DNA from: Gemmatimonadota bacterium
Lineage (GTDB): Bacteria; Gemmatimonadota; Gemmatimonadetes; Gemmatimonadales; Gemmatimonadaceae
Length of the DNA: 34,397 bases
Direction of reading: 5' to 3'
Assembly: GCA_003152485.1 (NCBI GenBank)
Contig: PMAE01000010.1
Coordinates: 2,900 to 37,296 of the forward strand
Made by a program: the position numbers and the translations under genes. Positions 23,791 to 31,625 of the stretch are shown here, piece after piece. The stretch's first letter is position 1. Every line of letters begins with the position of its first letter. Below the pieces are notes generated by a model, which was given only the letters and a program-made list of their open reading frames with translations, made no database searches and was not told the origin of the DNA.

Positions 23791-24729
23791 TCAGTCGACC
23801 GTCAATACGACCTTGCCTTGGGTGTGTCCCGCTTCCACGATTTGCAACGCCGATGCCGCGTCGCGCAATGCAAAGGTCTTCGTGACCATTGGCTTGACCT
23901 TGCCCGCGTCGATCAAGCTCGCCATCTCGCCGAGCTCGGCGCTGCTCGGCTGGGCCGTGAATCGTGTTGCGCGGACGCCATGCGCGCTCGCCTGCTCCTG
24001 TGAGGGCGGCGTCAATGTCGAGACCAGCACCCCGCCCCTCTTCAGGACGCGCCACGATCGATCCTCCGTTTCGCCGCCGATGAGATCGAACACGACGTCG
24101 ACATCGCGCACCGCGTCTTCAAAGCGCTGCTTCATATAGTCGATCACCTGATCGGCGCCTAGCTGCCGAACGAAGTCGATGCCGGCCTCGGACGCGGTGG
24201 TGATGACGTAAGCGCCCTTCGCTTTGGCGAACTGAATAGCGAAATGCCCGACGCCGCCTGAGCCACCGTGGATCAGGATTCGTTGTCCGGATTTCAACTC
24301 CCCGCATCGAAAGAGGCCCTGCCAGGCGGTGGTTCCCGCCAGCGGGACCGCGGCCGCCGCCACGTCGTCGAGCGAGGCGGGCTTAGCGCTCGCCTCGCTT
24401 TCTTTCACTATGACGTACTCGGCGTAGCAGCCGCGCTCGATGCCCACGAACGCGTAGAGTTGGTCGCCCTTGGCGAACTTCGTGACTCCGGGTCCGCATG
24501 CTTCGACAGTGCCGCACGCGTCGCGTCCCAGCACATACGGCAGTTTGTCGGTTTGGACGGCAGGATACTTCCCGTTCCGGATCTTGTAGTCGACTGGATT
24601 GACACTCGCCGCCCGGACCTTGAGCAGCGCTTCACCTTCATGCGGCTCGGGTACCGGGATCTCCTGCCAGCGTACGACCTCCGGCCCCCCGAACGCTTCG
24701 ATCCGGACTGCATGCATCATCTTGCTCAT
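23791..24729 (-). CDS. NADPH:quinone oxidoreductase-like MDR protein
   Basis: Zinc-free medium-chain dehydrogenase/reductase of the quinone oxidoreductase group, 312 residues, cytosolic, presumably reducing quinones or enones with NADPH. Marks are the GroES-like start (MHAVRIEAFGGPEVVRWQEIP), ASVNPVDYKIRNG, the nucleotide-binding GGSGGVGHFAIQFAKAKGAYV and the C-terminal LIDAGKVKPMVTKTFAL. No structural-zinc cysteine cluster is seen. Start: ATG 24729 with AGGAGAG at good distance upstream. Monocistronic; convergent with vapC across 123 bases in which I see only a weak six-pair hairpin. Confidence 0.93.
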   Translation of the reverse strand: MSKMMHAVRIEAFGGPEVVRWQEIPVPEPHEGEALLKVRAASVNPVDYKIRNGKYPAVQTDKLPYVLGRDACGTVEACGPGVTKFAKGDQLYAFVGIERGCYAEYVIVKESEASAKPASLDDVAAAAVPLAGTTAWQGLFRCGELKSGQRILIHGGSGGVGHFAIQFAKAKGAYVITTASEAGIDFVRQLGADQVIDYMKQRFEDAVRDVDVVFDLIGGETEDRSWRVLKRGGVLVSTLTPPSQEQASAHGVRATRFTAQPSSAELGEMASLIDAGKVKPMVTKTFALRDAASALQIVEAGHTQGKVVLTVD

Positions 24730-24854
24730 GGCGGTGCTCTCCTGGCGTGGCTAGCGGGACGGGCCTCTCATGCGGGCCCGCTCCATTGCCCGGACCAGTT
24801 GCAGGATTCGGTCCTGCATGCCAATCCTGCCGCGTTACCGCCCGCTGTGTCTCG

Positions 24855-25016
24855 CCGTGCGAGGAAGTCGCGGATGTAATTGATCGAGGTAGCTTTACGC
24901 AAACGGTCAACGGCATCGAGACCGGGCAGTACGACTCGAGCCGTTCGCTCGCGTTCGACATCTCGCGGCTGTTTCGCCTGGCGATCGAGCGGATCATCAC
25001 CCCGGATCTCTAGCGT
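24855..25016 (+). pseudogene. Remnant of an XRE/Cro-type HTH regulator
   Basis: In the frame ending at the stop at 25014-25016 the translation TQTVNGIETGQYDSSRSLAF followed by DISRLFRLAIERIITPDL matches the second half of short Cro/CI-like regulators, where SRQTVNAIETGRYDPSLPLAF and LFGVSIEEIFTP are usual. The preceding part (CEEVADVIDRGSF) is a distorted first HTH helix pair with an apparent insertion, and the N-terminal helix is missing. The frame is open back to a GTG at 24747, but that part is Cys/Pro/Gly-rich and unlike the family. I read it as a decayed gene; a divergent functional 88-residue protein is the alternative. It sits just before polB. Confidence 0.5.
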
Positions 25017-25026
25017 ACACCGCTGT

Positions 25027-27462
25027 ATGACATCGACGACCGACGAGACGCGAGACGAATGGCTGTGGGGTTGGGACCCTACGGCAGGCATCGTCTCGAT
25101 CCACGCCACCCAGGACGGTCGGGCGCTGGTGTGGCGTCGCATCGCGGCGACCGGCATGCTCGTGCGTGAGGATGCACGCTTTCGACCCTGGCTCCTCCTG
25201 GCGCATCTCGACGACCTCCGGCACCTCGGGGCTCAACTGGTCCGCGACGATGAGCGGAGCGCGGCGGCTGGCTCGGGTATTCGCCATCGTGAGTTGGACG
25301 GCCCGGGTGTGCTACGCCATCTCGTAACTGGCGAGGATGGTCGCGCCGTGGTCGCCGCGGTTCTCCGCGGCGCATCGGAGCGACTGGGTACACGCGTCCG
25401 CCACCTCAGGGAGCTGCAGCAGTTGGACCCCGGCACCGTGCTCTCACTGCCGCCCGAGGAGCAGTACCTCGTGGCCACCGGACGTACGTACTTTCAGGGG
25501 CTGCCGTTCGATCAGGTGCATCGCCTCCAGTTCGACCTCGAAACGACGGGGCTCGACGCGCGGCGGGATCGGATCTTCATGATTTCGATTCGCTATCACA
25601 CCGGTGGCACGGACGTGCTGGAAGCGGCGGATGACGGCAACGCAGCGGAAGCCGATCTCATTTGCCGACTGGTCTCGTGTGTGCGGGTCGCGGATCCCGA
25701 CGTGATCGAGAACCACAACCTGCACGGCTTCGACCTGCCCTTCCTCGACCGACGCGCTCGCGTGCACGGCGTCGCGCTCTCCTTGGGTCGGGTCGGTGGG
25801 GCTGGCCTCAGCGTGCGCGCGGCACGGCGCGGCGTGTCGGTGAGTGCCTTCCCCGATGCGCATGAACCCTGGCAACGCCAGGGCCGCGTTCGATTCGTGG
25901 CCCCGGGCCGAGAGCTGATCGACACGCTTGACGCGGTTCGGCGCTACGACTTCTCGACGCGCGAGTTGCCCGGACATGGCCTCAAGGCGGTCGCGAGACA
26001 TCTCGGCATTGCTCGTGCGAACCGCGAGTACATCCCAGGCAGCGAGATCTACACGACCTACCGCACGGATCCGGAGCGCGTCCGTCGGTACGCGACCGAC
26101 GACGTCGAGGAAGTCGCCGCACTGTCCCGCATGCTCGGCGGCGCGGCGTACGCGCTGGCCCGGATGGCTCCCCGTCGGTACGAGCGCCTCGCGGATGCCG
26201 GGGCCGCGACGGGCGTGATCGATCCCCTGCTCGTTCGAGCCTACCTACGCGCCGGCTCGGCGCTGCCGGTCCACGAAGCGAGCGATGGGACACCGCACAG
26301 CGGCGCGGCGCTCTACTTGTTTGCATCGGGCGTTGCACAGCGCGTGGTGAAGGCGGACGTCGCGAGTCTGTATCCGTCGTTGATGCGTGCGTACCGCATC
26401 GGACCGTCGCGCGATCGACTGGGCGCGCTGCTGGCACTCGTCGATAGCTTGGTCGAGCGTCGCCTGGAGGCGAAGGCCCGCGCGCGCGCGGCCGCCCCAG
26501 GATCGACGGAGCGACACACCGAGGAGGCGACGTCGGCGGCGCTCAAGATCGTCGTGAATTCGGCGTACGGCTATCTCGCCGCCGGCGGGCTGACCCGCTT
26601 CGCCGACGTGCACGCCGCGAACGAAGTGACGCGCCGCGGTCGCGAGGTGCTCGAGCTCATGTGCCGAGCACTGGCTGCGCGGGGCGTCACGCTGATCGAG
26701 GCCGATACGGACGGCGTGTACTTCGCGGTGCCGGCGGCATGGACCGAGACCGACGAACGGCGCGTCGTGGCCGACGTCGCCAAGTTGTTGCCACCGCTGG
26801 TGCAGCTCGAGTTCGAAGGACGATACGCGGCGATGTTGTCGCATGAGCCGAAGAACTACGCACTCCTCGGCTACGACGGCACCCTGATCCTGCGGGGTGT
26901 CGCATTTCGGTCGAGTCGCGCCGAACCATACGGCGAGTCGTTCCTTCGCCATGCGATCACGCGACTGCTGATGGGCGACGTGGCGGGCGTCCGCGAGCGG
27001 TATCTCGCGACCATCAGCGCACTCCGCGCTCGTGTCGTCCCGACCTACGAGGTCTCGTCGCTGGTGCGCCTCACGAAATCATCCGACGAGTACCTCACAA
27101 CCCGAGCCACCCGTCGTGAGCTTCCCTACGAGGCGATGCTGGGCGCCGGGCACACGGCGTGGGAAGTGGGCAATCGTATCCGGGTCTACCGCAAGCAAGG
27201 CGGCGAGGGCGGGATGACGGGTGGTGTCGTCGCACCGTCCGACGACCATCCGGCGGGCATCGACCCGCGCGACTATGACGTCGACTACTATGTGCGCCTC
27301 TTACGGACGACCTACGCCGAGCGCCTGGCGCGGGCGTTCCGGCCGGAGGACTTCGCGACGGTGTTCGCGGATGCCGACCAGTTCCCGCTCTTCGCGCCGT
27401 CGATTGAATCCATTCACACCGTGCTGATGCCCCTTCGGACACCGGACAGGACCGAGGGCTGA
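25027..27462 (+). CDS. Family B DNA polymerase with 3'-5' exonuclease
   Basis: Divergent bacterial B-family polymerase of 811 residues. Exonuclease motifs: FDLETTGLD (Asp170, Glu172), ENHNLHGFDLPFL (Asn231, Asp236) and YATDDVEE (Tyr355, Asp359). Polymerase motifs: A KADVASLYPSL (Asp444), B KIVVNSAYGYL (507-517) and C EADTDGVYF (Asp560, Asp562), with EPKNYAL as the KxY-like element. All catalytic residues are present, so it should be active in proofreading synthesis, probably repair or bypass like Pol II, although it is not a close polB look-alike. Start: ATG 25027; the frame is open to 24880 but the N-terminus there has no family fit. Stands alone; ku-ligD is 3 kb away. Confidence 0.93.
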   Translation: MTSTTDETRDEWLWGWDPTAGIVSIHATQDGRALVWRRIAATGMLVREDARFRPWLLLAHLDDLRHLGAQLVRDDERSAAAGSGIRHRELDGPGVLRHLVTGEDGRAVVAAVLRGASERLGTRVRHLRELQQLDPGTVLSLPPEEQYLVATGRTYFQGLPFDQVHRLQFDLETTGLDARRDRIFMISIRYHTGGTDVLEAADDGNAAEADLICRLVSCVRVADPDVIENHNLHGFDLPFLDRRARVHGVALSLGRVGGAGLSVRAARRGVSVSAFPDAHEPWQRQGRVRFVAPGRELIDTLDAVRRYDFSTRELPGHGLKAVARHLGIARANREYIPGSEIYTTYRTDPERVRRYATDDVEEVAALSRMLGGAAYALARMAPRRYERLADAGAATGVIDPLLVRAYLRAGSALPVHEASDGTPHSGAALYLFASGVAQRVVKADVASLYPSLMRAYRIGPSRDRLGALLALVDSLVERRLEAKARARAAAPGSTERHTEEATSAALKIVVNSAYGYLAAGGLTRFADVHAANEVTRRGREVLELMCRALAARGVTLIEADTDGVYFAVPAAWTETDERRVVADVAKLLPPLVQLEFEGRYAAMLSHEPKNYALLGYDGTLILRGVAFRSSRAEPYGESFLRHAITRLLMGDVAGVRERYLATISALRARVVPTYEVSSLVRLTKSSDEYLTTRATRRELPYEAMLGAGHTAWEVGNRIRVYRKQGGEGGMTGGVVAPSDDHPAGIDPRDYDVDYYVRLLRTTYAERLARAFRPEDFATVFADADQFPLFAPSIESIHTVLMPLRTPDRTEG

Positions 27463-27526
27463 TGCACTCCGACCCACGTATTCCCTAACTGAACACGACC
27501 TGCCAAGTTAAGCTGGCATTAAAAAG

Positions 27527-27545
27527 CTGAGAATCCGTCACGATG
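27527..27545 (+). repeat. Left copy of an imperfect direct repeat flanking hipBA
   Basis: CTGAGAATCCGTCACGATG here matches CTGAAAATCCGTGACGACG at 29502-29520 in 16 of 19 positions, same orientation. The pair brackets hipA, hipB and the hipB operators. It could mark the ends of an inserted segment. The 195-base gap 27463-27657 holds nothing else that I can name. Confidence 0.45.
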
Positions 27546-27657
27546 CCGCATGCGTCGCGGTCCCGGTCGAGATGAAGCTGCTCTTCCGTCGGCAGAGGTC
27601 GCCGGGTTTTGGATCATCAGGGACGTCGACCTACGATCGGCAACTCGCGGCCACGCG

Positions 27658-28992
27658 TTAGCGGAGTGAAGCCAGACGTTGCACGGATTGCGCGCGAATC
27701 TCTCGCGCGAAGCGATCGGCAAATGCATCATCGATTCCTTCCGACACTCCGCGCGCAGCCACACGCTCAGCCGCGCCGGGAATTGCTGCGACGGTTTCGC
27801 CAACTCGCTCCAATACGAGATCCGCTCGCAGGCTTGCGCGCTTCGCTTCGTCGGACCACGCCTCGCGATCGATCTCGCCGATTCCTGTGTATCCGCCAAT
27901 CGCCATGGCGAGTCGCCACGTTTCCGGCTTGGCTCTCGGTGTCTTGCGGTGAACTAACAACGAGCTCGCAATGTCATACAGCGGAGCAAGCGAGACGACG
28001 TTTCCGGGGCGGATCAGAACGGAATAGTTCCGGGGATGGGCGTCTGTTCCAGCAATTGTCCAGTTGTAGGCGACGGCCTGGAATACTTGGAGCGATTCTT
28101 CGATTGCCCTGGGAGACCATTCACGAAGTAGTTCAACGATCTGGCGGAGCGTCGGAGCGCCCTGCGCCGCATACTTCAGGTCGGGATCGACTCCAAGCGC
28201 CTGCGACATGTCCTCTTGGTGGACGCGCACCACCGATCGAGGGACAATCTCCCGATCGTAGCGTACGACCGAGAGCACCGTTTGATCTTCGACTGTTAGG
28301 ATTGAACTGCGTGCGGCGTCGAAGCCAAGTTCGCGCGCGAGTTCGAGGCACAAGTGTTCGTTTTGACAGTGGAAGGGGATTCCCGTGCGGGGCGGCTTGA
28401 GAATATGTGTAGTCGCCGCACGCCCCGAAGGCCGACCCCACCGTTTCCGCCTAGGGTCCCAACGGAGAGCCACCTTTGCAAGCGCGCCAGGGAGGCTGAA
28501 CTGTCCCTCGTCTGCGGGCGCTCCGAGATTAGAGTTCTCTGTTGCGAGTCCGCGAAGGATATTGGCAACCTCACTCTCGCTGAGCCACGCGATATCGCCC
28601 GGACCAGCACCACGCAGTGCGTCGAGGCGGTCCGGTCGCGCGAACTGTACCGCACCAGGACAATCTTCACCGATGTTTGCGAGGAGTCCAAAAGCGTCGG
28701 TTGGTGCAACCCCATATTGCGCGGCAATCCGACTCAGGCGAGACGGATCATCCGACAGAAGGCCCTTGAGGTAGTACGACACCGTCTGCCCAGCAAATGT
28801 TCGACCAGCCAACGGTAGCGACAGCGAAAGCGCATACGCTTCACGGCCTAGCCGCCAGTGGTCTTCGTACGTGAAATTCATTTGGCCCTCGCGGTTTGAG
28901 CGCGTGAGCGTTCCGGCCACATCTCCGCCGAGTAGCACGAACAGATGATCCGGCAACTCCGCGCCAGCCGACGGGATCGATCTCGCGCTCAC
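27658..28992 (-). CDS. hipA: HipA-type Ser/Thr kinase toxin
   Basis: Toxin kinase of 444 residues, full length for HipA, whose best-known members phosphorylate glutamyl-tRNA synthetase and cause dormancy. N-terminal subdomain: FTYEDHWRLGREAYALSLSLPL and the YYLKGLLSDD stretch. The P-loop-like GQFSLPGALAKVAL (Ser166 at the autophosphorylation position) is followed by ATP-binding Lys199 in THILKPP, NEHLCLELARELG, YDRE, HQEDMSQALG, catalytic Asp317 in NWTIAGTDAHPRNYSVL and metal-binding Asp340 in LAPLYDIAS. All key residues are present. The GTG start overlaps the hipB stop as GTGA. Base composition is visibly lower in GC than in neighbours, suggesting horizontal transfer. Confidence 0.95.
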   Translation of the reverse strand: MSARSIPSAGAELPDHLFVLLGGDVAGTLTRSNREGQMNFTYEDHWRLGREAYALSLSLPLAGRTFAGQTVSYYLKGLLSDDPSRLSRIAAQYGVAPTDAFGLLANIGEDCPGAVQFARPDRLDALRGAGPGDIAWLSESEVANILRGLATENSNLGAPADEGQFSLPGALAKVALRWDPRRKRWGRPSGRAATTHILKPPRTGIPFHCQNEHLCLELARELGFDAARSSILTVEDQTVLSVVRYDREIVPRSVVRVHQEDMSQALGVDPDLKYAAQGAPTLRQIVELLREWSPRAIEESLQVFQAVAYNWTIAGTDAHPRNYSVLIRPGNVVSLAPLYDIASSLLVHRKTPRAKPETWRLAMAIGGYTGIGEIDREAWSDEAKRASLRADLVLERVGETVAAIPGAAERVAARGVSEGIDDAFADRFAREIRAQSVQRLASLR

Positions 28993-29363
28993 TTGCGAGG
29001 CCCGGATCGGGGGCGCAGGGTTTTCGAACCGCGATCGGACGCGGTCCCTGGTTCTTGCGTTCTTCGCCCTACGCGAGAAACGGTCGGACGGTCAACGTTT
29101 CCACGCTTCGCGGCCGCAGATGTATGATCGGCCTTTGAGTTCCCTCTCATTTCGGATGACGGCGTCACATCGAGCGCTATGTCTAGCGCAGTGAGAGCGC
29201 GCAGCGTGAGCCCAAGTTCGAGGCGGGGCTTCCCGCCTTCAAGCATGCGGACCCACTGTCGAGTTGCCCCAATTCGCTCGGCCAACTGTTCTCGGGACCA
29301 GTCGTGGGATCGTCGTGTGTCCTCGACGAGTAATCCGATCTCGGTCGGTGTATGGATTCGCAA
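28989..29363 (-). CDS. hipB: HipB-type HTH antitoxin
   Basis: Antitoxin and autorepressor, 124 residues. The Cro/CI-type HTH reads SREQLAERIGATRQWVRMLEGGKPRLELGLTLRAL. The tail after about residue 70 is long, basic and Ser/Thr/Arg-rich, longer than in E. coli HipB. The best start is TTG at 29363, giving RIHTPTEIGLLVEDTRRSHDW as in related HipB proteins, with GGGGAG seven bases upstream; a longer frame to 29405 lacks such support and would cover an operator. It ends in a GTGA overlap with hipA. Four regularly spaced palindromes upstream are its probable binding sites. Confidence 0.9.
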   Translation of the reverse strand: MRIHTPTEIGLLVEDTRRSHDWSREQLAERIGATRQWVRMLEGGKPRLELGLTLRALTALDIALDVTPSSEMRGNSKADHTSAAAKRGNVDRPTVSRVGRRTQEPGTASDRGSKTLRPRSGPRK

Positions 29364-29403
29364 GACAACTCTCCCCAGACAACCATTTGGATATTTTGAC
29401 GGC

Positions 29404-29498
29404 AACGATCGTTACCACAAACTGGGCACGGTAACGATCGTTGTCAACAGGGCATTGGGTAACGATCGTTGCCAGCCTGGCCTGCGGAAACGATCGCT
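29404..29498 (-). promoter_or_regulatory. Four evenly spaced HipB operators and hipBA promoter
   Basis: The self-complementary decamer AACGATCGTT occurs at 29404-29413, 29433-29442 and 29461-29470, and as AACGATCGCT at 29489-29498. Start-to-start distances are 29, 28 and 28 bases. The three inner copies are flanked by GG(C/T) and (A/G)CC or close forms, extending the dyad to about 16 bases. On the minus strand a consensus -35 box TTGACA (29447-29442) abuts the second operator; the matching -10 is weak. The array resembles the four-operator layout of E. coli hipBA but with a different sequence. Confidence 0.85.
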
Positions 29499-29501
29499 TA
29501 A

Positions 29502-29520
29502 CTGAAAATCCGTGACGACG
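29502..29520 (+). repeat. Right copy of the imperfect direct repeat flanking hipBA
   Basis: CTGAAAATCCGTGACGACG, 16 of 19 positions identical to the copy at 27527-27545. It starts four bases beyond the outermost operator. The following stretch to 29639 contains no gene that I can support. Confidence 0.45.
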
Positions 29521-29639
29521 TGGGGCTCCGCCGGCGGATAACCTCCACTGGCTTCGACGCTTGCGAGGCCAACCCCAGGCTTTTCGAAATGCGAGTGCCC
29601 TCACTCGTACCGACGATGGGACCCATTCCGAACGCCCTC

Positions 29640-29677
29640 TAAAACGCAAAGTGGCCCCCACACTCAGTGTGGAGGCC
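29640..29677 (-). terminator. Intrinsic terminator after tRNA-Gly
   Basis: On the minus strand an 11-pair stem (arms 29677-29667 and 29663-29653, one G-U pair, three-base loop) is followed by a T-containing stretch ending in TTTT at 29644-29641. It stands about 40 bases beyond the tRNA-Gly 3' end. Confidence 0.75.
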
Positions 29678-29718
29678 CGCTTCTTCCTACTCACTACTCA
29701 TCTAACACCGAGTTACAG

Positions 29719-29791
<73 letters not shown>

Positions 29792-29887
29792 GTACGGTCG
29801 TAACTTATCGTCACCCCGGAGCGCGACAAGGGCGCATCCTGGCGATCGAGTGCGCGGCGTCCAGATGCTCGGACGCCGCGCGCACGG

Positions 29888-30523
29888 TCACTGACTCGGG
29901 AACTGCGCCTGCGGCTGGCCCTGCGGTATGCCGGCGTCTGGCGCTACGACACCAAACGGTACGGGGACTTGCGGCGGCGGCGGGCCGGCGTCGGTCGGCT
30001 CCGCGCCGAAGGGGACAGGGCCGATGATTCGCGCCGTGATCTGGCGCGGCACGACCTCGGCTGACAGTGCGGCGTTCAGCACGGGCACCAGCGCGGGGCG
30101 GGCCGCCGGAGCGGGAACGAGCGCGACGTCGCCCCCCACCACCTGCTCGATCACCGATCCACTTGGCAGCACGAACGCGATCGCCTGCTGCGCGATGTCG
30201 ATCGATTCGTGCGCGCCGGCTATTACCTGGCGGTAACTGCCCTCTGCATACGCTGCCGACGCGACGCGGTACGAGGCCGCCGCCTGTCGCGCGAGAAGCG
30301 CGACATGGTGCGCACTGACGGGATCGCTCGCCGCGGTCGGCGCCTCGCGCGCCATCGCGACGAGTGCGGCCGCGCGGTCGAGAGTCCGCCGAGCCTGGTT
30401 CTGCGTCTTGCTGTCGGAGATCTTCAGGGTCGATTGCGCGCCCGCTGGCGTCGGAGCCTGAGCCGAACCCACGACCGGGATTGCCGTTACCGCTAAGACT
30501 GACGCGAGAGCAAGCAGTCGCAC
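29888..30523 (-). CDS. Secreted Ala/Pro-rich hypothetical protein
   Basis: A 211-residue protein with a clear signal peptide (VRLLALASVLAVTAIPVVGSAQA). The mature part starts with a helical segment of about 110 residues, rich in Ala and Gln (NQARRTLDRAAALVAMAREA, HHVALLARQAAASYRVASAAY), and ends in a Pro/Gly-rich tail. No catalytic motif is visible. The GTG start at 30523 has GGAGG six bases upstream, which decides against the longer frame to 30625. It may be a periplasmic helical or surface-associated protein; function unknown. Confidence 0.75.
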   Translation of the reverse strand: MRLLALASVLAVTAIPVVGSAQAPTPAGAQSTLKISDSKTQNQARRTLDRAAALVAMAREAPTAASDPVSAHHVALLARQAAASYRVASAAYAEGSYRQVIAGAHESIDIAQQAIAFVLPSGSVIEQVVGGDVALVPAPAARPALVPVLNAALSAEVVPRQITARIIGPVPFGAEPTDAGPPPPQVPVPFGVVAPDAGIPQGQPQAQFPSQ

Positions 30524-30641
30524 AGAACCCTCCACCGATAGGATGTGCCAGTTACCGATGCAGGAAATTGGCCATAGCGGACACGGCCGTGCCACGCGTC
30601 GATGACCGGCGATAGACCTCCCCAACCCGCCGATCTAAAGA

Positions 30642-31364
30642 CTATGGCTGAGTGTGCCCGACCGCTAGCTCCCCGGTGGCACCCACTCGGCGGCGGGTGG
30701 ACGCGAGGGCGCGAACCCTTCGGCGAGACCCGCCAAACACGGCCGCGGCCAGGCCCAAAATGCATTCGTGGACCGTGGCGAGCTCTGGACCACCAGAGAC
30801 GACGAGTCCAGGCAGCAAACTCGTGACCACGGCCGGCCGGGCACTCCATGCCATGCGAATGAGCCCGGGATCGACGGCTCCGGAGTCCGACCGGAGGCTG
30901 GCGACTGCCGCGAGCGCAGCCAGGTCCGCCGCAGAGATGTCGTCCGCGTCCGATGTCCACGGCAGCAACAGGGTCGCCGCCAACAGCGGTCCGTCGCCGG
31001 TCGTCCCGATCAAGACCAGCCGGCCGGGCGGGGTGAGCCGCGCACATGCTTGCGCAAGGACACGCGCGGCGGGTCCGGCGCCGAATGGCACTGCTCCGGA
31101 ATGGAGTGCCACCGCTCCCCCGTTGGACGCCTCGAAGACTACCGGTCCACCATTGCCCGCATCGAGCGACGCCAGCGCGAGATTCGCGGGGCCGGCCATG
31201 GTCCCCGGCACCGCGTGACAGTAATGCGTGATCCGCCACACGAGCCGCGTGCCGTCGAACGCGAGATCGGTGAACGTCACGAGGGACCCTCGCAGAGTGA
31301 GGCACGGGAGCGCGCCAGCGGCCGGATCGACGGCACCGGGCGCCGCGTTCGCGGCCCGACGCAT
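30642..31364 (-). CDS. Hypothetical protein, 240 residues
   Basis: I do not recognise a family. The sequence starts MRRAANAAPGAVDPAAGALPCLTLRGSL, then LVWRITHYCHAVPGTMAGPANLALASLDA, which reads like a structured domain, and ends Arg/Ala-rich. There is no signal peptide or clear membrane helix. ATG 31364 has GGAG nine bases upstream, and the protein has balanced hydrophobic spacing, so I prefer it to the overlapping plus-strand frame at 30652-31218, whose translation is low-complexity. It is divergent from the histidine kinase gene, with 261 bases between, and may share its promoter region. Confidence 0.6.
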   Translation of the reverse strand: MRRAANAAPGAVDPAAGALPCLTLRGSLVTFTDLAFDGTRLVWRITHYCHAVPGTMAGPANLALASLDAGNGGPVVFEASNGGAVALHSGAVPFGAGPAARVLAQACARLTPPGRLVLIGTTGDGPLLAATLLLPWTSDADDISAADLAALAAVASLRSDSGAVDPGLIRMAWSARPAVVTSLLPGLVVSGGPELATVHECILGLAAAVFGGSRRRVRALASTRRRVGATGELAVGHTQP

Positions 31365-31625
31365 TCGGATCGACTCCGTAGATCATAGAGCCACCAAGGG
31401 CGAGCGGCGAGAGTCGTCACCCCGCCAAATCCCTTCTTCATCTCGCCAAACCGCGAGTCGATACCCCGATTGCGCGCGTCTGAATCGAGTGGCTGTGACG
31501 GAGCGCGATCCGCCGTCACATATTGCTGTACCCAGCTGGCTTCATATTCTCCCGTGAGATCCGTGACCGGGATCCGTAGGATCGAGCCCTTCGGCACGCC
31601 ATCCGTTCGCCCGGTACTCCCCAGC

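Noticed and set aside
24880..25026. Extension of the polymerase frame upstream to 24880
   Set aside because: The 49 extra residues are Arg/Ser-rich, overlap the XRE relic in another frame and are unlike polymerase N-termini.
27505..27530. Resemblance of the stretch after polB to a lambda-type att core
   Set aside because: Only scattered short matches in an AT-rich patch; no integrase gene and no second site.
30652..31218. Plus-strand frame of 188 residues opposite the hypothetical gene
   Set aside because: Ser/Ala/Pro/Arg-rich low-complexity translation without a ribosome site; it looks like the shadow of the minus-strand gene.
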